NCBI GenBank assembly: GCA_016714685.1
Contig: JADKCH010000003.1
Coordinates: 124,001-188,000, forward strand
Direction: 5' to 3'
Origin: Candidatus Geothrix odensensis
Lineage (GTDB): Bacteria > Acidobacteriota > Holophagae > Holophagales > Holophagaceae
Length of the DNA: 64,000 nt
A program made the position numbers and the translations under genes. Positions 7,550 through 15,347 of this stretch are shown here, piece after piece (position 1 is the stretch's first letter; the number at the start of each line of letters is the position of its first letter). Under the pieces are notes generated by a model. It did not search any database, was not told the origin of the DNA, and saw nothing but the letters and a program-made list of their open reading frames with translations.

Positions 7550-8410
7550 CTACTCCAGCCCCGCCGCGTAGGTGAGATTCAGCAGGGCCATGGCCCGGGT
7601 GACTTTGCCCACGCTGTTCTTGGTGGTATCCGTGTAGGGGATGCCCCGGCGGGTGAGCGCCTCGTAGTCGAAGTTGCCCTCGCCACTCAGGTCGAAGCAG
7701 AGGGCACCGTCCTTGATCCAGTCGGTGTTGATCTGGTAGCCCGGGGCCGGCACGGCGCTGACGATGACGTCGGCCATGCGGATGAAGCCCTCCAGGTGGG
7801 CCGGGTTGGTGTTCGCGTGGCAGAGGATGGGCGTGGCCTTCAGGTTGGCCACCATGGCGGTGAGGGGCCGGCCGATGCGCAGGCTGTCGTTGATGACGAG
7901 CACGGTCTTCCCCGCCAGCCAGGCCTCCCCGAAGCCGCGCTTCAGGGTCTTCACGATGGCCCTGGCCGTGCACGGCGTCATGCAGCGGTGCTGGGTGCCA
8001 TCGTCCATGCGCTTCCGGTACTTGTTCAGGAAGCCGATGTTGATGGCGTGCAGGCCCTCGATGTCCTTGCCGGGATCGACCAGGTCCATCACCTCGTCGT
8101 CCTTGATCTCCTGGTAGCGCAGGGGGTAGAAGATGAACACGCCGTGGGTCTTCTCGTCCTGGTTGAGGCGGGCCACCAGCTTCACCAGCTGCATGCCGTT
8201 CTCCACGCGCAGGTCCGAGGCGTTGATGCCCGCGTTCTCGCAGTCCTTCATGAGCCAGCGCTGGTAGGTGAGGCTGCCGGTGTCCTGGCTGCCCAGGACG
8301 ATGGCCAGTCCGGGGGAGAAGCCCAGCTTCTTCACGTTGGAGCGCACCAGCTCGAAGTAGTGGCGAGCGGTTTCCTGGCAGTCGAGCCTACCCGTCAGGG
8401 TGGTGGGCAT
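7550..8410 (-). CDS. Methylenetetrahydrofolate dehydrogenase, divergent FolD paralogue resembling monofunctional NAD-dependent MTD1
   Basis: A 286-residue protein with the FolD layout: SLTYQRWLMKDCENAGI, a GVFIFYPLRYQ loop, KDIEGLH, PCTARAIVKTLKRG and a dinucleotide site GKTVLVINDSLRIGRPL. In bifunctional FolD the residue four after the conserved Tyr is the catalytic Lys; here it is Leu (about residue 53). The conserved Gln of LVQLPLP is replaced by Phe (about 94), and DVDG reads DIEG. From memory, yeast MTD1, a monofunctional NAD enzyme without cyclohydrolase activity, shows the same kinds of change (Tyr at the Gln site, DVEG, IVINRS). I infer a dehydrogenase lacking cyclohydrolase activity. 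The ATG at 8410 has GAGG upstream. Confidence 0.8.
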   Translation of the reverse strand: MPTTLTGRLDCQETARHYFELVRSNVKKLGFSPGLAIVLGSQDTGSLTYQRWLMKDCENAGINASDLRVENGMQLVKLVARLNQDEKTHGVFIFYPLRYQEIKDDEVMDLVDPGKDIEGLHAINIGFLNKYRKRMDDGTQHRCMTPCTARAIVKTLKRGFGEAWLAGKTVLVINDSLRIGRPLTAMVANLKATPILCHANTNPAHLEGFIRMADVIVSAVPAPGYQINTDWIKDGALCFDLSGEGNFDYEALTRRGIPYTDTTKNSVGKVTRAMALLNLTYAAGLE

Positions 8411-8469
8411 GGGGCACCTCAAGTTATCGGTTCCCGAATCCTACCGCCCTCCCGGCCCCGGCGCCCTCC

Positions 8470-8475
8470 TATGCT
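8470..8475 (+). promoter_or_regulatory. TATGCT -10-like box, six bases before ATG
   Basis: TATGCT ends six bases before the ATG at 8482, with no Shine-Dalgarno in the gap (GATTCC). A TAGGAT box for the divergent folate gene lies nearby on the other strand (8438-8443). The spacing fits a leaderless transcript. Confidence 0.45.
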
Positions 8476-8481
8476 GATTCC

Positions 8482-9918
8482 ATGAGCCTTCCGAAGCCCA
8501 AGCCCAGCGAGCTCCAGCGGCGACTCCGGGCCGCCTATCCCGACGCCCGCTGCGCCCTGGACCACGGAGACCCCTTCCAACTCGTGGTGGCCACCATCCT
8601 CAGCGCCCAGTGCACGGATGCCCGCGTGAACCTCACCACGCCAGCCCTCTTCGCCCGCTTCCCCGATGCCGCGAGTCTGGCGGAGGCCCCGTTGGAGGAG
8701 CTTGAAGGCCTCATCCGCTCCACAGGCTTCTACCACAACAAGGCCAAGAACCTCATCGGCCTCGGCCAGGCCCTGCGGGCGCGCCACGGCGGGGTGGTGC
8801 CGTCAGATCCGGCGGCCCTGGGCGCCCTGCCGGGCGTGGGCCAGAAGACCGCCAACGTGGTGCTGGCCAACGCCTTCGGCGTGCCCGCCCTGGCCGTAGA
8901 CACCCACATCTTCCGTGTGGCGCGGCGCCTGGGGCTGTCCAAGGCCGCCACCCCCGAAAAAGTGGAGGCCGACCTCTGCCGCCTGTTCGCCCGGGAGGAC
9001 TGGATCGAGCTCCACCACCAGCTCATCTTCCACGGCCGCCGCGTCTGCGATGCCCGCCGCCCCGACTGCGGGGCCTGCACCCTGCTGGATCTCTGCCCCA
9101 CGGGCCTGGGGAAGGTGAAGGATCCGCACCTGGGGGTCAAGCTTCAGGCCCCGGCCCCTGGCCTCCCGGCCAGCGCCATCAACCCTCCGCCCCCGACTTC
9201 CAGCGGCACCCTGCGCATCGTGAGCCTGGTGCCGTCGGTCACCGAGCTCCTGGCGCAGTGGGGCCTGGCCGCGCAGCTCGTGGGACGCACCCGCTACTGC
9301 ATCGAGCCCCGGTGGATCCGCAACTCCGTGCCCACCGTCGGGGGCACCAAGGATCCAGACCTCGGCCGCATCCGGGACCTGGCGCCTGATCTGGTGATCC
9401 TCGAGCGCGACGAGAACCCGAAGGCGGTGGCGGAGGCCCTGACGGCCCTGGGACTCCCCTGGCTGGCCCTCGAGATCCGCAGCGTGAAGGACGGCGCCGC
9501 GGCCCTGCGGGAACTGGGCGCGAGGGTGGGCATGGCCGAGGCCGCCGAGTCACGCGCAAAGGCGCTGGAGGCCTCCCTGAGGGGACGCCGCCGCAGGGGC
9601 CCCCGCACCCTGACCCTGATCTGGAAGGAACCCTGGATGAGCGCCGGGCCGGACACCTACGTGGGCGACCTCCTGCGCCAGGGGGGCCTCACGCCCATCG
9701 GCCCCGACCGCTACCCGGTGCTGTCCGAGGCGGACCTGCAGGGCCTCGCCCCGGAGCTCATCCTGTTGCCCAGCGAGCCCTACCGCTTCAACCACCGCCA
9801 CCAGGCCGAGCTGCAAAAGCGGTTCCCCGAGGCCGAGGTGCGCCTCGTCGACGGCCGCGCCCTCACCTGGTACCTGAGCCGGACGGAGGAGGGCTTGGAG
9901 CTCGTGAGGTCCCTCTAG
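8482..9918 (+). CDS. Fusion: endonuclease III-type DNA glycosylase + BtuF-like helical-backbone metal receptor domain
   Basis: A 478-residue protein with two domains. Residues 1-215 form endonuclease III: helix-hairpin-helix ALPGVGQKTANVVLANAFGV with the catalytic Lys, VDTHIFRVARRLGL with the catalytic Asp, and the [4Fe-4S] loop C-x6-C-x2-C-x5-C ending LLDLCPTG. This half should excise oxidised pyrimidines from DNA. After a Pro-rich linker, residues 240-478 match BtuF-like receptors: RIVSLVPSVTELLAQWGL, GRTRYCIEP, VGGTKDPDLGRIRDLAPDLV, and a late LLPSEPYRFNHRHQAE. BtuF proteins are normally periplasmic, but no signal peptide is possible here. The reading frame is open and codon use is uniform across the junction. 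Confidence 0.88.
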   Translation: MSLPKPKPSELQRRLRAAYPDARCALDHGDPFQLVVATILSAQCTDARVNLTTPALFARFPDAASLAEAPLEELEGLIRSTGFYHNKAKNLIGLGQALRARHGGVVPSDPAALGALPGVGQKTANVVLANAFGVPALAVDTHIFRVARRLGLSKAATPEKVEADLCRLFAREDWIELHHQLIFHGRRVCDARRPDCGACTLLDLCPTGLGKVKDPHLGVKLQAPAPGLPASAINPPPPTSSGTLRIVSLVPSVTELLAQWGLAAQLVGRTRYCIEPRWIRNSVPTVGGTKDPDLGRIRDLAPDLVILERDENPKAVAEALTALGLPWLALEIRSVKDGAAALRELGARVGMAEAAESRAKALEASLRGRRRRGPRTLTLIWKEPWMSAGPDTYVGDLLRQGGLTPIGPDRYPVLSEADLQGLAPELILLPSEPYRFNHRHQAELQKRFPEAEVRLVDGRALTWYLSRTEEGLELVRSL

Positions 9919-10768
9919 TCCGCTCACGAAGGATGTAGCGGAAGGTCATGTCGAAAGTGGCGTTCACCTTCTGGCCACGGAAGATGCCGCGGCCGAAGCG
10001 CCAGTGCTTGACTGCCCGCATCGTCTCGGCTTGAAGGGCCTCGGGCCCCTCCTGCAGTTCGGTACGGATGGGGACCCCCTTTTCGTTGATCGTGACCCGC
10101 ACCACCACATCACCCTGGATCCGCCCCCACTCCGCCAGGAGGGGGTAGGAGGGGATCTCTTCGTGGAGCACCTCCAGGTCGTTCAGGTCCAGGCCTGGGC
10201 TCAGCCCCGGCACAGCTCGGAACATGGCCCGCCCCGAGCCCTTTGAGAAGCCCCTCCCATCACCACGCCCTGAGCCGGTCGCAGACCCCGGTCCAGCCTG
10301 GCCGCCCGCGGCCGGAACCACCGGCGCGAGGCGGGCCTCGGCTGGCTCCGGCAGATCCTCTGACACCTGGGACATCGGCAGGATCAGCTCCGAAACGCTT
10401 GGCGCCGGAGCGGAAGCGAAGGCCCGTAAAGCCTCCGCCGGGGCCGCGCCGCCACCCTGGATCGAGGGAGCCAGCTTCAGGGCGGCCGGGGCCGAGGGCT
10501 CCTCGAAGAGGAGTGTCATGGTCTGCCGGGGGACCTCCCTGAGTGGTTCGGTCCCGGCGCCTGGACGCAGCCAGACCCAACCCATCAGCAGCAGCCCCGC
10601 ATAGACATTCAGGGTGACCAGGGCGCTGAGCCGTCGGTCCCGAGGGGGTGCCGCCTGGAAGATGGCCGCGGGCTGGAGGGTGGGGGGAAGCTCCAGGGCA
10701 CCGGCGGCGAGGTCGGGAGCGACGCCCGCCCGGGTGGAGGGGAATGGACTGGTTGCCGTGCGAGCCAC
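9863..10768 (-). CDS. TonB-family energy-transducer-like protein
   Basis: About 301 residues. A short cytoplasmic N-terminus is followed by one membrane helix (RRLSALVTLNVYAGLLLMGW), a Pro/Ala/Gly-rich periplasmic spacer, and a C-terminal TonB fold (SYPLLAEWGRIQGDVVVRVT, MRAVKHWRFGRGIFRGQKV). TonB proteins link inner-membrane proton-driven motors to outer-membrane receptors; a stand-alone copy without exbBD may have another role. The GTG start at 10768 is inferred, with GGAAAG five bases upstream; no better start precedes the membrane helix in frame. The 3' end overlaps the convergent fusion gene by 56 bases. Confidence 0.8.
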   Translation of the reverse strand: MARTATSPFPSTRAGVAPDLAAGALELPPTLQPAAIFQAAPPRDRRLSALVTLNVYAGLLLMGWVWLRPGAGTEPLREVPRQTMTLLFEEPSAPAALKLAPSIQGGGAAPAEALRAFASAPAPSVSELILPMSQVSEDLPEPAEARLAPVVPAAGGQAGPGSATGSGRGDGRGFSKGSGRAMFRAVPGLSPGLDLNDLEVLHEEIPSYPLLAEWGRIQGDVVVRVTINEKGVPIRTELQEGPEALQAETMRAVKHWRFGRGIFRGQKVNATFDMTFRYILRERTRGTSRAPSPPPSGSGTR

Positions 10769-10888
10769 AGGTGCTTTCCAGGGTGTTGGATTTCCATAGG
10801 ATAGACGCCTCCATGGCCAGGGCCGAGAAAGCTGGTCCCTGCCCTGGGAATTCGCTAGGCTGGGGCATCCCCAGCCAGGAGGTCGACG

Positions 10889-11668
10889 ATGCCACGACGC
10901 TTGATCACCAGCCTGCTTCTCGGCCTCACCGCCTCCGCCCTGGCCGCCCAGGGGATCTTCACCAACGCCAGCAAACCAAGTGATGCCATTTGCCCGCGGG
11001 TAATGGAGGACAAGACCGAATTGGAATTCAAGAGCCAGTACGGGCGCAACCAGGCCGATGCCTCCCACGCCCTCTATACCCAGAAGGGCGACTGGCTCTT
11101 TCCCCCGGCCGAGCGCAAGGATGTCTCGGCCTTCGCCGCCTATGATGCCAAGAGTAAGTCCACTTCCATTTCGAGCCTGAAAGGGAAGGTGATCCTGGTG
11201 GGGCTTTGGAGCACCCGCTGCGACCCGTCCGCCAAAATGTTGATGGAATTCGCCAGCCTCTTTCCCAAGAAGGACCAGTTCGGCTTCGAGCTCCTTGCCG
11301 TGAACTTCGACGAGAATCAGCACGGCGGTGATGCATTCCCAGGTGTGGAACTGGGCGTGGAAGGCGGCTGGCGGGCCATCAACAAGTTCATGAACCGCAA
11401 CCGCCAGTTCTTCGAAGCCAGCAAGATGCCGGTCTTCACGCCCGGACTGGGCAAGGAGGGGCCCTCCAACTTCATGGACATGGTCTACTCCGTGCCTGTG
11501 CTGTTCGTGGTGGACCGCCAGGGGAAGCTCGCGGAGATCCACATCGGCTACAGGGAGGGCTTCGTCGGCGAGGCCGTCATGCGGGCCCTGCGGGAGCGCC
11601 CCCAGCCGGTGGCAGCTCCTCCTGCACCGGTGTCCGCCGCCGAGCCGGCCAAGCCCGCCCAGCAATAG
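10889..11668 (+). CDS. Periplasmic TlpA-like thioredoxin-fold protein with atypical Cys-Asp-Pro-Ser site
   Basis: A 259-residue exported protein (signal peptide MPRRLITSLLLGLTASALAA, strong AGGAGG ribosome site). A thioredoxin/AhpC fold follows: SISSLKGKVILVGLW, then the active-site loop WSTRCDPSA, then VPVLFVVDRQGKLAEIHIG. The usual CxxC is CDPS here, so only one redox Cys remains. This would not support normal dithiol exchange; a monothiol, binding or peroxidase-like role is possible. The C-terminus is an Ala/Pro-rich tail. It sits upstream of a canonical TlpA protein and dsbD, so a role in periplasmic thiol chemistry or cytochrome maturation is likely but unproven. Confidence 0.82.
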   Translation: MPRRLITSLLLGLTASALAAQGIFTNASKPSDAICPRVMEDKTELEFKSQYGRNQADASHALYTQKGDWLFPPAERKDVSAFAAYDAKSKSTSISSLKGKVILVGLWSTRCDPSAKMLMEFASLFPKKDQFGFELLAVNFDENQHGGDAFPGVELGVEGGWRAINKFMNRNRQFFEASKMPVFTPGLGKEGPSNFMDMVYSVPVLFVVDRQGKLAEIHIGYREGFVGEAVMRALRERPQPVAAPPAPVSAAEPAKPAQQ

Positions 11669-11723
11669 CCTCAGCATCCGATGTATCCTGTTCCGCGAGG
11701 CCCCGCCGCCTCCCGGAGGACGC

Positions 11724-12764
11724 ATGCCCCTGCCCCTGATCTTCCTGATGACGGCCCTGCCCGCGCTGCAGGCCCCGGCCCCGGCCGGCGAGGCCCAGGC
11801 CATCCTGGACGCGGCCCGCGCCAAGGCCAAGTCGGTCATGGAGGCCCGCGCCGCCCACATCCAGGCGGGGAAGAACACCAAGGACTTCCGCGGCGACTGC
11901 ACGAAGGAGCTGGCGGACCTGGAGGCCCGGCTCGGCGCCGAGAAGCGGCCCGAGGTGCGCCAGGCCCTGCTGGTGAGCAAGCTCTACCACCTGCAGCTGG
12001 CCAAGCTGGACCGGACCCCCGCCTTCATCGACCAGGTGCAGAAGGAGGTGCCGGCCACGGCCACCGCCTGGAGCCTGGAGGTCCCCCTGATCCTCGAGAT
12101 GGCCGACGAGAACGCGAAGGGCTGGGGCCCCTACCTGACCGAGGCCAGGGCCAAGCATCCGGACCCGGCCATCCGCCGCCACCTGCTCTTCGAGTACTTC
12201 TGGGATCGGCTGGATGCGAAGGACGAGGCCGCCTGGAGGTCCGCCTTCGACATCCTGCAGTCCGAGTTCGGCGACACGCGGCAAGCCAAGCAGGCCAAGG
12301 AGCTCCTCGAGGCCGAGCAGAAGACCGCCATCGGCCGGCCCGCACCTGCCTTCAGCCTGAAGGCCCTCGGGGACGCCAAGACCACCTACACCCTGGACAG
12401 CTTCAAGGGCCGCTACCTGCTCGTGGATTTCTGGGCCACCTGGTGCGGCCCCTGCCGCGTCGAGATGCCCTCCCTGCACGCCGCCTGGGCCAAGTTCAAG
12501 GCCAAGCCCTTCGACATCCTGTCCCTCTCCTTCGACCGCAAGGTGGAGCACATCGCGCCCTTCCGGACCCAGGCCGCCACGCCCATGCCCTGGAAGCACG
12601 CCTTCATCGAGAACGGCTTCCAGAATCCCATCAGCGACGCCTACGGCGTGAAGGGCATCCCCAAGCCCCTGCTCATCGCCCCCGACGGCAAGATCGTCGC
12701 CAGCGGCGGCGACCTGCGGGGCACCAACCTGGAGAAGACGCTGGAGAAGTTCCTGGGGAAGTAG
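11724..12764 (+). CDS. TlpA/ResA-type periplasmic thiol-disulfide oxidoreductase with N-terminal helical domain
   Basis: A 346-residue exported protein with a signal peptide (MPLPLIFLMTALPALQAPAP) and a perfect GGAGG ribosome site. Residues 30-195 are helical and Lys/Glu/Ala-rich. Residues 205-346 are an AhpC/TSA-thioredoxin domain with WATWCGPCRVEMPSLHAAW and the cis-Pro region GVKGIPKPLLIAPDGKIV. It would reduce protein disulfides in the periplasm. DsbD, encoded convergently downstream, is the obvious electron donor. A TATCCT hexamer at 11684 may be its promoter. Confidence 0.88.
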   Translation: MPLPLIFLMTALPALQAPAPAGEAQAILDAARAKAKSVMEARAAHIQAGKNTKDFRGDCTKELADLEARLGAEKRPEVRQALLVSKLYHLQLAKLDRTPAFIDQVQKEVPATATAWSLEVPLILEMADENAKGWGPYLTEARAKHPDPAIRRHLLFEYFWDRLDAKDEAAWRSAFDILQSEFGDTRQAKQAKELLEAEQKTAIGRPAPAFSLKALGDAKTTYTLDSFKGRYLLVDFWATWCGPCRVEMPSLHAAWAKFKAKPFDILSLSFDRKVEHIAPFRTQAATPMPWKHAFIENGFQNPISDAYGVKGIPKPLLIAPDGKIVASGGDLRGTNLEKTLEKFLGK

Positions 12765-12773
12765 GCGTCACCT

Positions 12774-12798
12774 GCTGAGTTCGCTTTGCGAATTCAGC
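12774..12798. terminator. Hairpin downstream of the TlpA-like gene
   Basis: GCTGAGTTCGC (12774-12784), a TTT loop and GCGAATTCAGC (12788-12798) form an 11-bp stem with one G-T wobble. It lies ten bases after the TlpA-like stop. No T-run follows directly; the next structure is the symmetric terminator at 12803. Confidence 0.5.
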
Positions 12799-12802
12799 TA
12801 GG

Positions 12803-12830
12803 AAAAGGGCCCGCAGCTGCGGGCCCTTTT
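12803..12830. terminator. Perfectly symmetric bidirectional rho-independent terminator
   Basis: A 28-base perfect palindrome: AAAA, a GC-rich stem of ten bases per arm, and TTTT. The arms meet without a spacer at CAG/CTG, so the hairpin loop takes its bases from the stem. It therefore looks the same from both strands and can terminate both the TlpA-like gene and the convergent dsbD, whose stop codon lies at its edge. Confidence 0.9.
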
Positions 12831-14572
12831 CATTTGCCTTCGAGCCAGGCTTTCATCGTCGCGGGCTTCTCGAAGCCCAGGAGGCGGCGCAGCTCGCGGC
12901 CCTCGGCGTCCAGCAGGATCACCGTCGGGTAGCTGCGGATCTGCAGCTTCGCGGCCAGGTCCTGGCGCTTGGCGTCGGTGTCGATGCGGACGGCCACGGC
13001 GTTCTGGGCGATCCACTGCTTCACGCCCGCATCGGGCCAGGTCTTCTCGTCCAGTTCCTTGCACTGCGCGCACCAGTCCGCGTAGATGTCCACCAGCACG
13101 AGCTTCTTCGCGGCCTTGGCCTGGGCCAGCGCCCCTTCCAGATCCTGCTCCAGCCAGCCAGCGTGCTCCTCCTTCGCCGCGGCGGAGGCGCCGCCCCGGG
13201 GCAGCAGCTCCACCTGGAGGAAGCTCTCCACCGCGCGCACAGAGAGCAGCACACCCAGGGCCAGCAGGAGGATCGCCAGCCCTTTGCGGAGCTGCCCGAG
13301 GAGGTTCTCCGCCGATTCGAAAAGGCCGAAGACCGCCGCACCCGCCAGCATCACCAAAGTCCACATAGCGAAGTTGCCCCAGGCCGGCACGATGAGGCGC
13401 ACGTTCCAGGCGGCGAAGCCCAGCACCAGCAGGCCCATGACCTGCTTGAAGCGCGTGAGCCACTCGCCGCTCTTGGGCAGCCCTGCGGAGAAGGTGCCCA
13501 CGGCCATGAACAGCACGCCCATGCCGAGGGAGAACACGAAGAGCTGGAGGCCGCCGAGGAAGACCTCGCCCCGTTGCGCGATGCCGATGAGGACGGTGCC
13601 GATCACTGGGCCCACGCAGGGGGCCGACAGCGGACCGAGGACCATCCCCATGAGGAAGGCGCCGCCAAGCCCCTTGCGTGAACCGTCCCCTTGCAGCTTC
13701 ATCGCCAGACTGGGCGGCAGGGAGATCTCGAAGGCGCCGAAGAGGGACAGCGCGAAGGCGCCGAAGATGAGGGACACGGGAATCAGGAAGGCGGGCTTCT
13801 GGGCGAAGGCCCCGAAGGCGGCGCCGCTCTTGGCGGCCAGCACACCCAGGGTCGTGTAGGTCACGGCCATGCCCAGCACCAGGGCCAGGGACAGCATGAA
13901 GCCCCGGGCCTTGCCGCTGCCCTTGGCCCCGACGATGGCCATGGTGATGGGGATCATCGGATAGACGCAGGGCGTCAGCGAGGCCCCCATCCCGAAGAGG
14001 AAGACGATGGCCAGGGACAGGAGCAGCCCCGTGCGGGCCGGCGCGGCCGGGGCATCTGGCTGCGAAGTCGGCACCGCGGCAGGCACCACGGGGGCCTCAG
14101 GTTTAGGGCCATCCAAGGCTTGGTCCACCGGTAAAACCGCAGGCTTTGCCGCGGGCGACGCGACGGGAATCTCCGACGCCTTCACCTCCAGGGGCCTTGT
14201 GGTGGGCGGGTAGCAGACGCCGCCCTCGCCCTCGGTGCAGGGCTGGTAGGTCACCTGCAGGGTCACGGTGCCGCTGAGGCCCTCGCCGCTGACGGGCACC
14301 TTCACGCTGCCGTGCCAGATGCCGTCGCCGACCTCGTCCTTGGCGGTGGTGGGGGGCAGCTTGCCCATCTTCACCGTTCCGGGGCCGGCCTTCTTCGTCA
14401 CTTCCATGAAGGAGGCCTTCAGGTGCGACCCGGCCGGCGCGGAGACCACCACGGCGCCCTTCTCGAAGCGCAGGCTCACATCCTTGACGGGGTCGAAGCC
14501 GGGATCCGCACGCTGGGCCAGGGCTGGCAGGGCCAGGCAGAGGCTCAGGAAGATCGGTGTCAACAGGCGCAT
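12830..14572 (-). CDS. dsbD: Thiol:disulfide interchange protein DsbD
   Basis: A 580-residue three-part protein that moves electrons from cytoplasmic thioredoxin across the inner membrane to periplasmic thiol proteins. It has a signal peptide (MRLLTPIFLSLCLALPALAQ), then a DsbD-alpha domain with a Cys pair in CTEGEGGVCYPP. Eight membrane helices follow (about 185-460) with TPCVYPMIPITM and GPLSAPCVGPVIG, each carrying a redox Cys. The C-terminal thioredoxin domain has VDIYADWCAQCKELDEKTW near residue 500. GGAG is five bases before the ATG. It probably feeds the two TlpA-like proteins encoded convergently. Confidence 0.96.
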   Translation of the reverse strand: MRLLTPIFLSLCLALPALAQRADPGFDPVKDVSLRFEKGAVVVSAPAGSHLKASFMEVTKKAGPGTVKMGKLPPTTAKDEVGDGIWHGSVKVPVSGEGLSGTVTLQVTYQPCTEGEGGVCYPPTTRPLEVKASEIPVASPAAKPAVLPVDQALDGPKPEAPVVPAAVPTSQPDAPAAPARTGLLLSLAIVFLFGMGASLTPCVYPMIPITMAIVGAKGSGKARGFMLSLALVLGMAVTYTTLGVLAAKSGAAFGAFAQKPAFLIPVSLIFGAFALSLFGAFEISLPPSLAMKLQGDGSRKGLGGAFLMGMVLGPLSAPCVGPVIGTVLIGIAQRGEVFLGGLQLFVFSLGMGVLFMAVGTFSAGLPKSGEWLTRFKQVMGLLVLGFAAWNVRLIVPAWGNFAMWTLVMLAGAAVFGLFESAENLLGQLRKGLAILLLALGVLLSVRAVESFLQVELLPRGGASAAAKEEHAGWLEQDLEGALAQAKAAKKLVLVDIYADWCAQCKELDEKTWPDAGVKQWIAQNAVAVRIDTDAKRQDLAAKLQIRSYPTVILLDAEGRELRRLLGFEKPATMKAWLEGK

Positions 14573-14643
14573 GGAGGCTCCGGACCAGAATCCTCCATGG
14601 TAGCGCCCCGGAGGTTCCTCCCCGGTGGCAGGTCCCGGTGCAC

Positions 14644-14649
14644 TAGCCT
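14644..14649 (+). promoter_or_regulatory. TAGCCT -10-like box, six bases before ATG
   Basis: TAGCCT ends six bases before the ATG at 14656. The overlapping reverse strand reads TAGGCT (14650-14645) in front of dsbD, so the two divergent genes may use nearly the same symmetric site. No Shine-Dalgarno precedes the ATG at 14656. Confidence 0.45.
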
Positions 14650-14655
14650 ATAAGC

Positions 14656-15330
14656 ATGCCGCTCCCCTTCGCGTATCCCTGGTATGTCCCCCTCATCGCC
14701 CGCCTGAAGGCCCACCTGGCCGCCGAGCCCGCCCCCCGGGACGCCGCCCACGATCTGGGCCACATCCTCCGCACCGCCACCCTGGCCCAGACCCTGGCCC
14801 AGGCGGAGGGCGCCGACCAGGAGGTCTGCCTGGCGGCGGCCCTGCTCCACGACCTGGTCTACCGGCCCAAAAACCACCCGGAGTCGTCCAAGACGGCCCA
14901 GATGGCCGCGGAGCTGGTGCCCATCTGGTGTCGGGAGACCCCGGGCCTGGAGGACAAGGCCGAGGCCGTGGCCGCGGCCGTGGCCAGCCACAGCTGGAGC
15001 GGCGGCGGCCGGCCCCTCAGCCTGGAGGCCGCGGTGGTACAGGACGCGGATCGGCTGGAGGCCCTGGGGGCCATCGGCGTGGCGCGGGTCTTCGCCACGG
15101 GCGGCAGCTTCAACGCGGGCCTCTGGCACCCCCTGGACCCCTTTGCCCGGAACCGGGACCTGAACGACAAGGCCTGGACCCTGGATCACTTCGAAAAGAA
15201 GCTCCTGAAGCTCCCCGGGCTCATGAAGACCGCCACCGGACGCCAAATGGCGGAACCCCGCCAGCGCGTCATGGAGGACTTCCTGCGGGCCCTGCGCATC
15301 GAGATCGATCTGGAGTTCCGGGGAAACTAG
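14656..15330 (+). CDS. HD-domain phosphohydrolase (YedJ-like)
   Basis: A 224-residue HD-superfamily protein. Metal ligands are visible in AHDLGHILRTATLA, CLAAALLHDLVY and VVQDADRLEALGAIGVARVF. The motif order matches the YedJ/YpgQ type, which hydrolyses nucleotide phosphates; the substrate is not predictable. There is no Shine-Dalgarno; a TAGCCT box sits directly upstream. The PTPS-like gene follows after 17 bases. Confidence 0.85.
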   Translation: MPLPFAYPWYVPLIARLKAHLAAEPAPRDAAHDLGHILRTATLAQTLAQAEGADQEVCLAAALLHDLVYRPKNHPESSKTAQMAAELVPIWCRETPGLEDKAEAVAAAVASHSWSGGGRPLSLEAAVVQDADRLEALGAIGVARVFATGGSFNAGLWHPLDPFARNRDLNDKAWTLDHFEKKLLKLPGLMKTATGRQMAEPRQRVMEDFLRALRIEIDLEFRGN

Positions 15331-15336
15331 AAGGGC

Positions 15337-15342
15337 TATACT
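15337..15342 (+). promoter_or_regulatory. TATACT -10-like box, five bases before ATG
   Basis: TATACT is a near-consensus -10 hexamer. It ends five bases before the ATG at 15348, only TCCCC intervenes and there is no ribosome site. It is one of the clearest candidates for a leaderless start in the window. Confidence 0.5.
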
Positions 15343-15347
15343 TCCCC

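Noticed and set aside
9863..11980. A 705-codon minus-strand open frame joining the TonB-like gene to sequence further upstream
   Set aside because: The upstream part runs antisense to the well-supported TlpA-like gene at 10889-11668. Only the portion below 10768 encodes TonB-like sequence.
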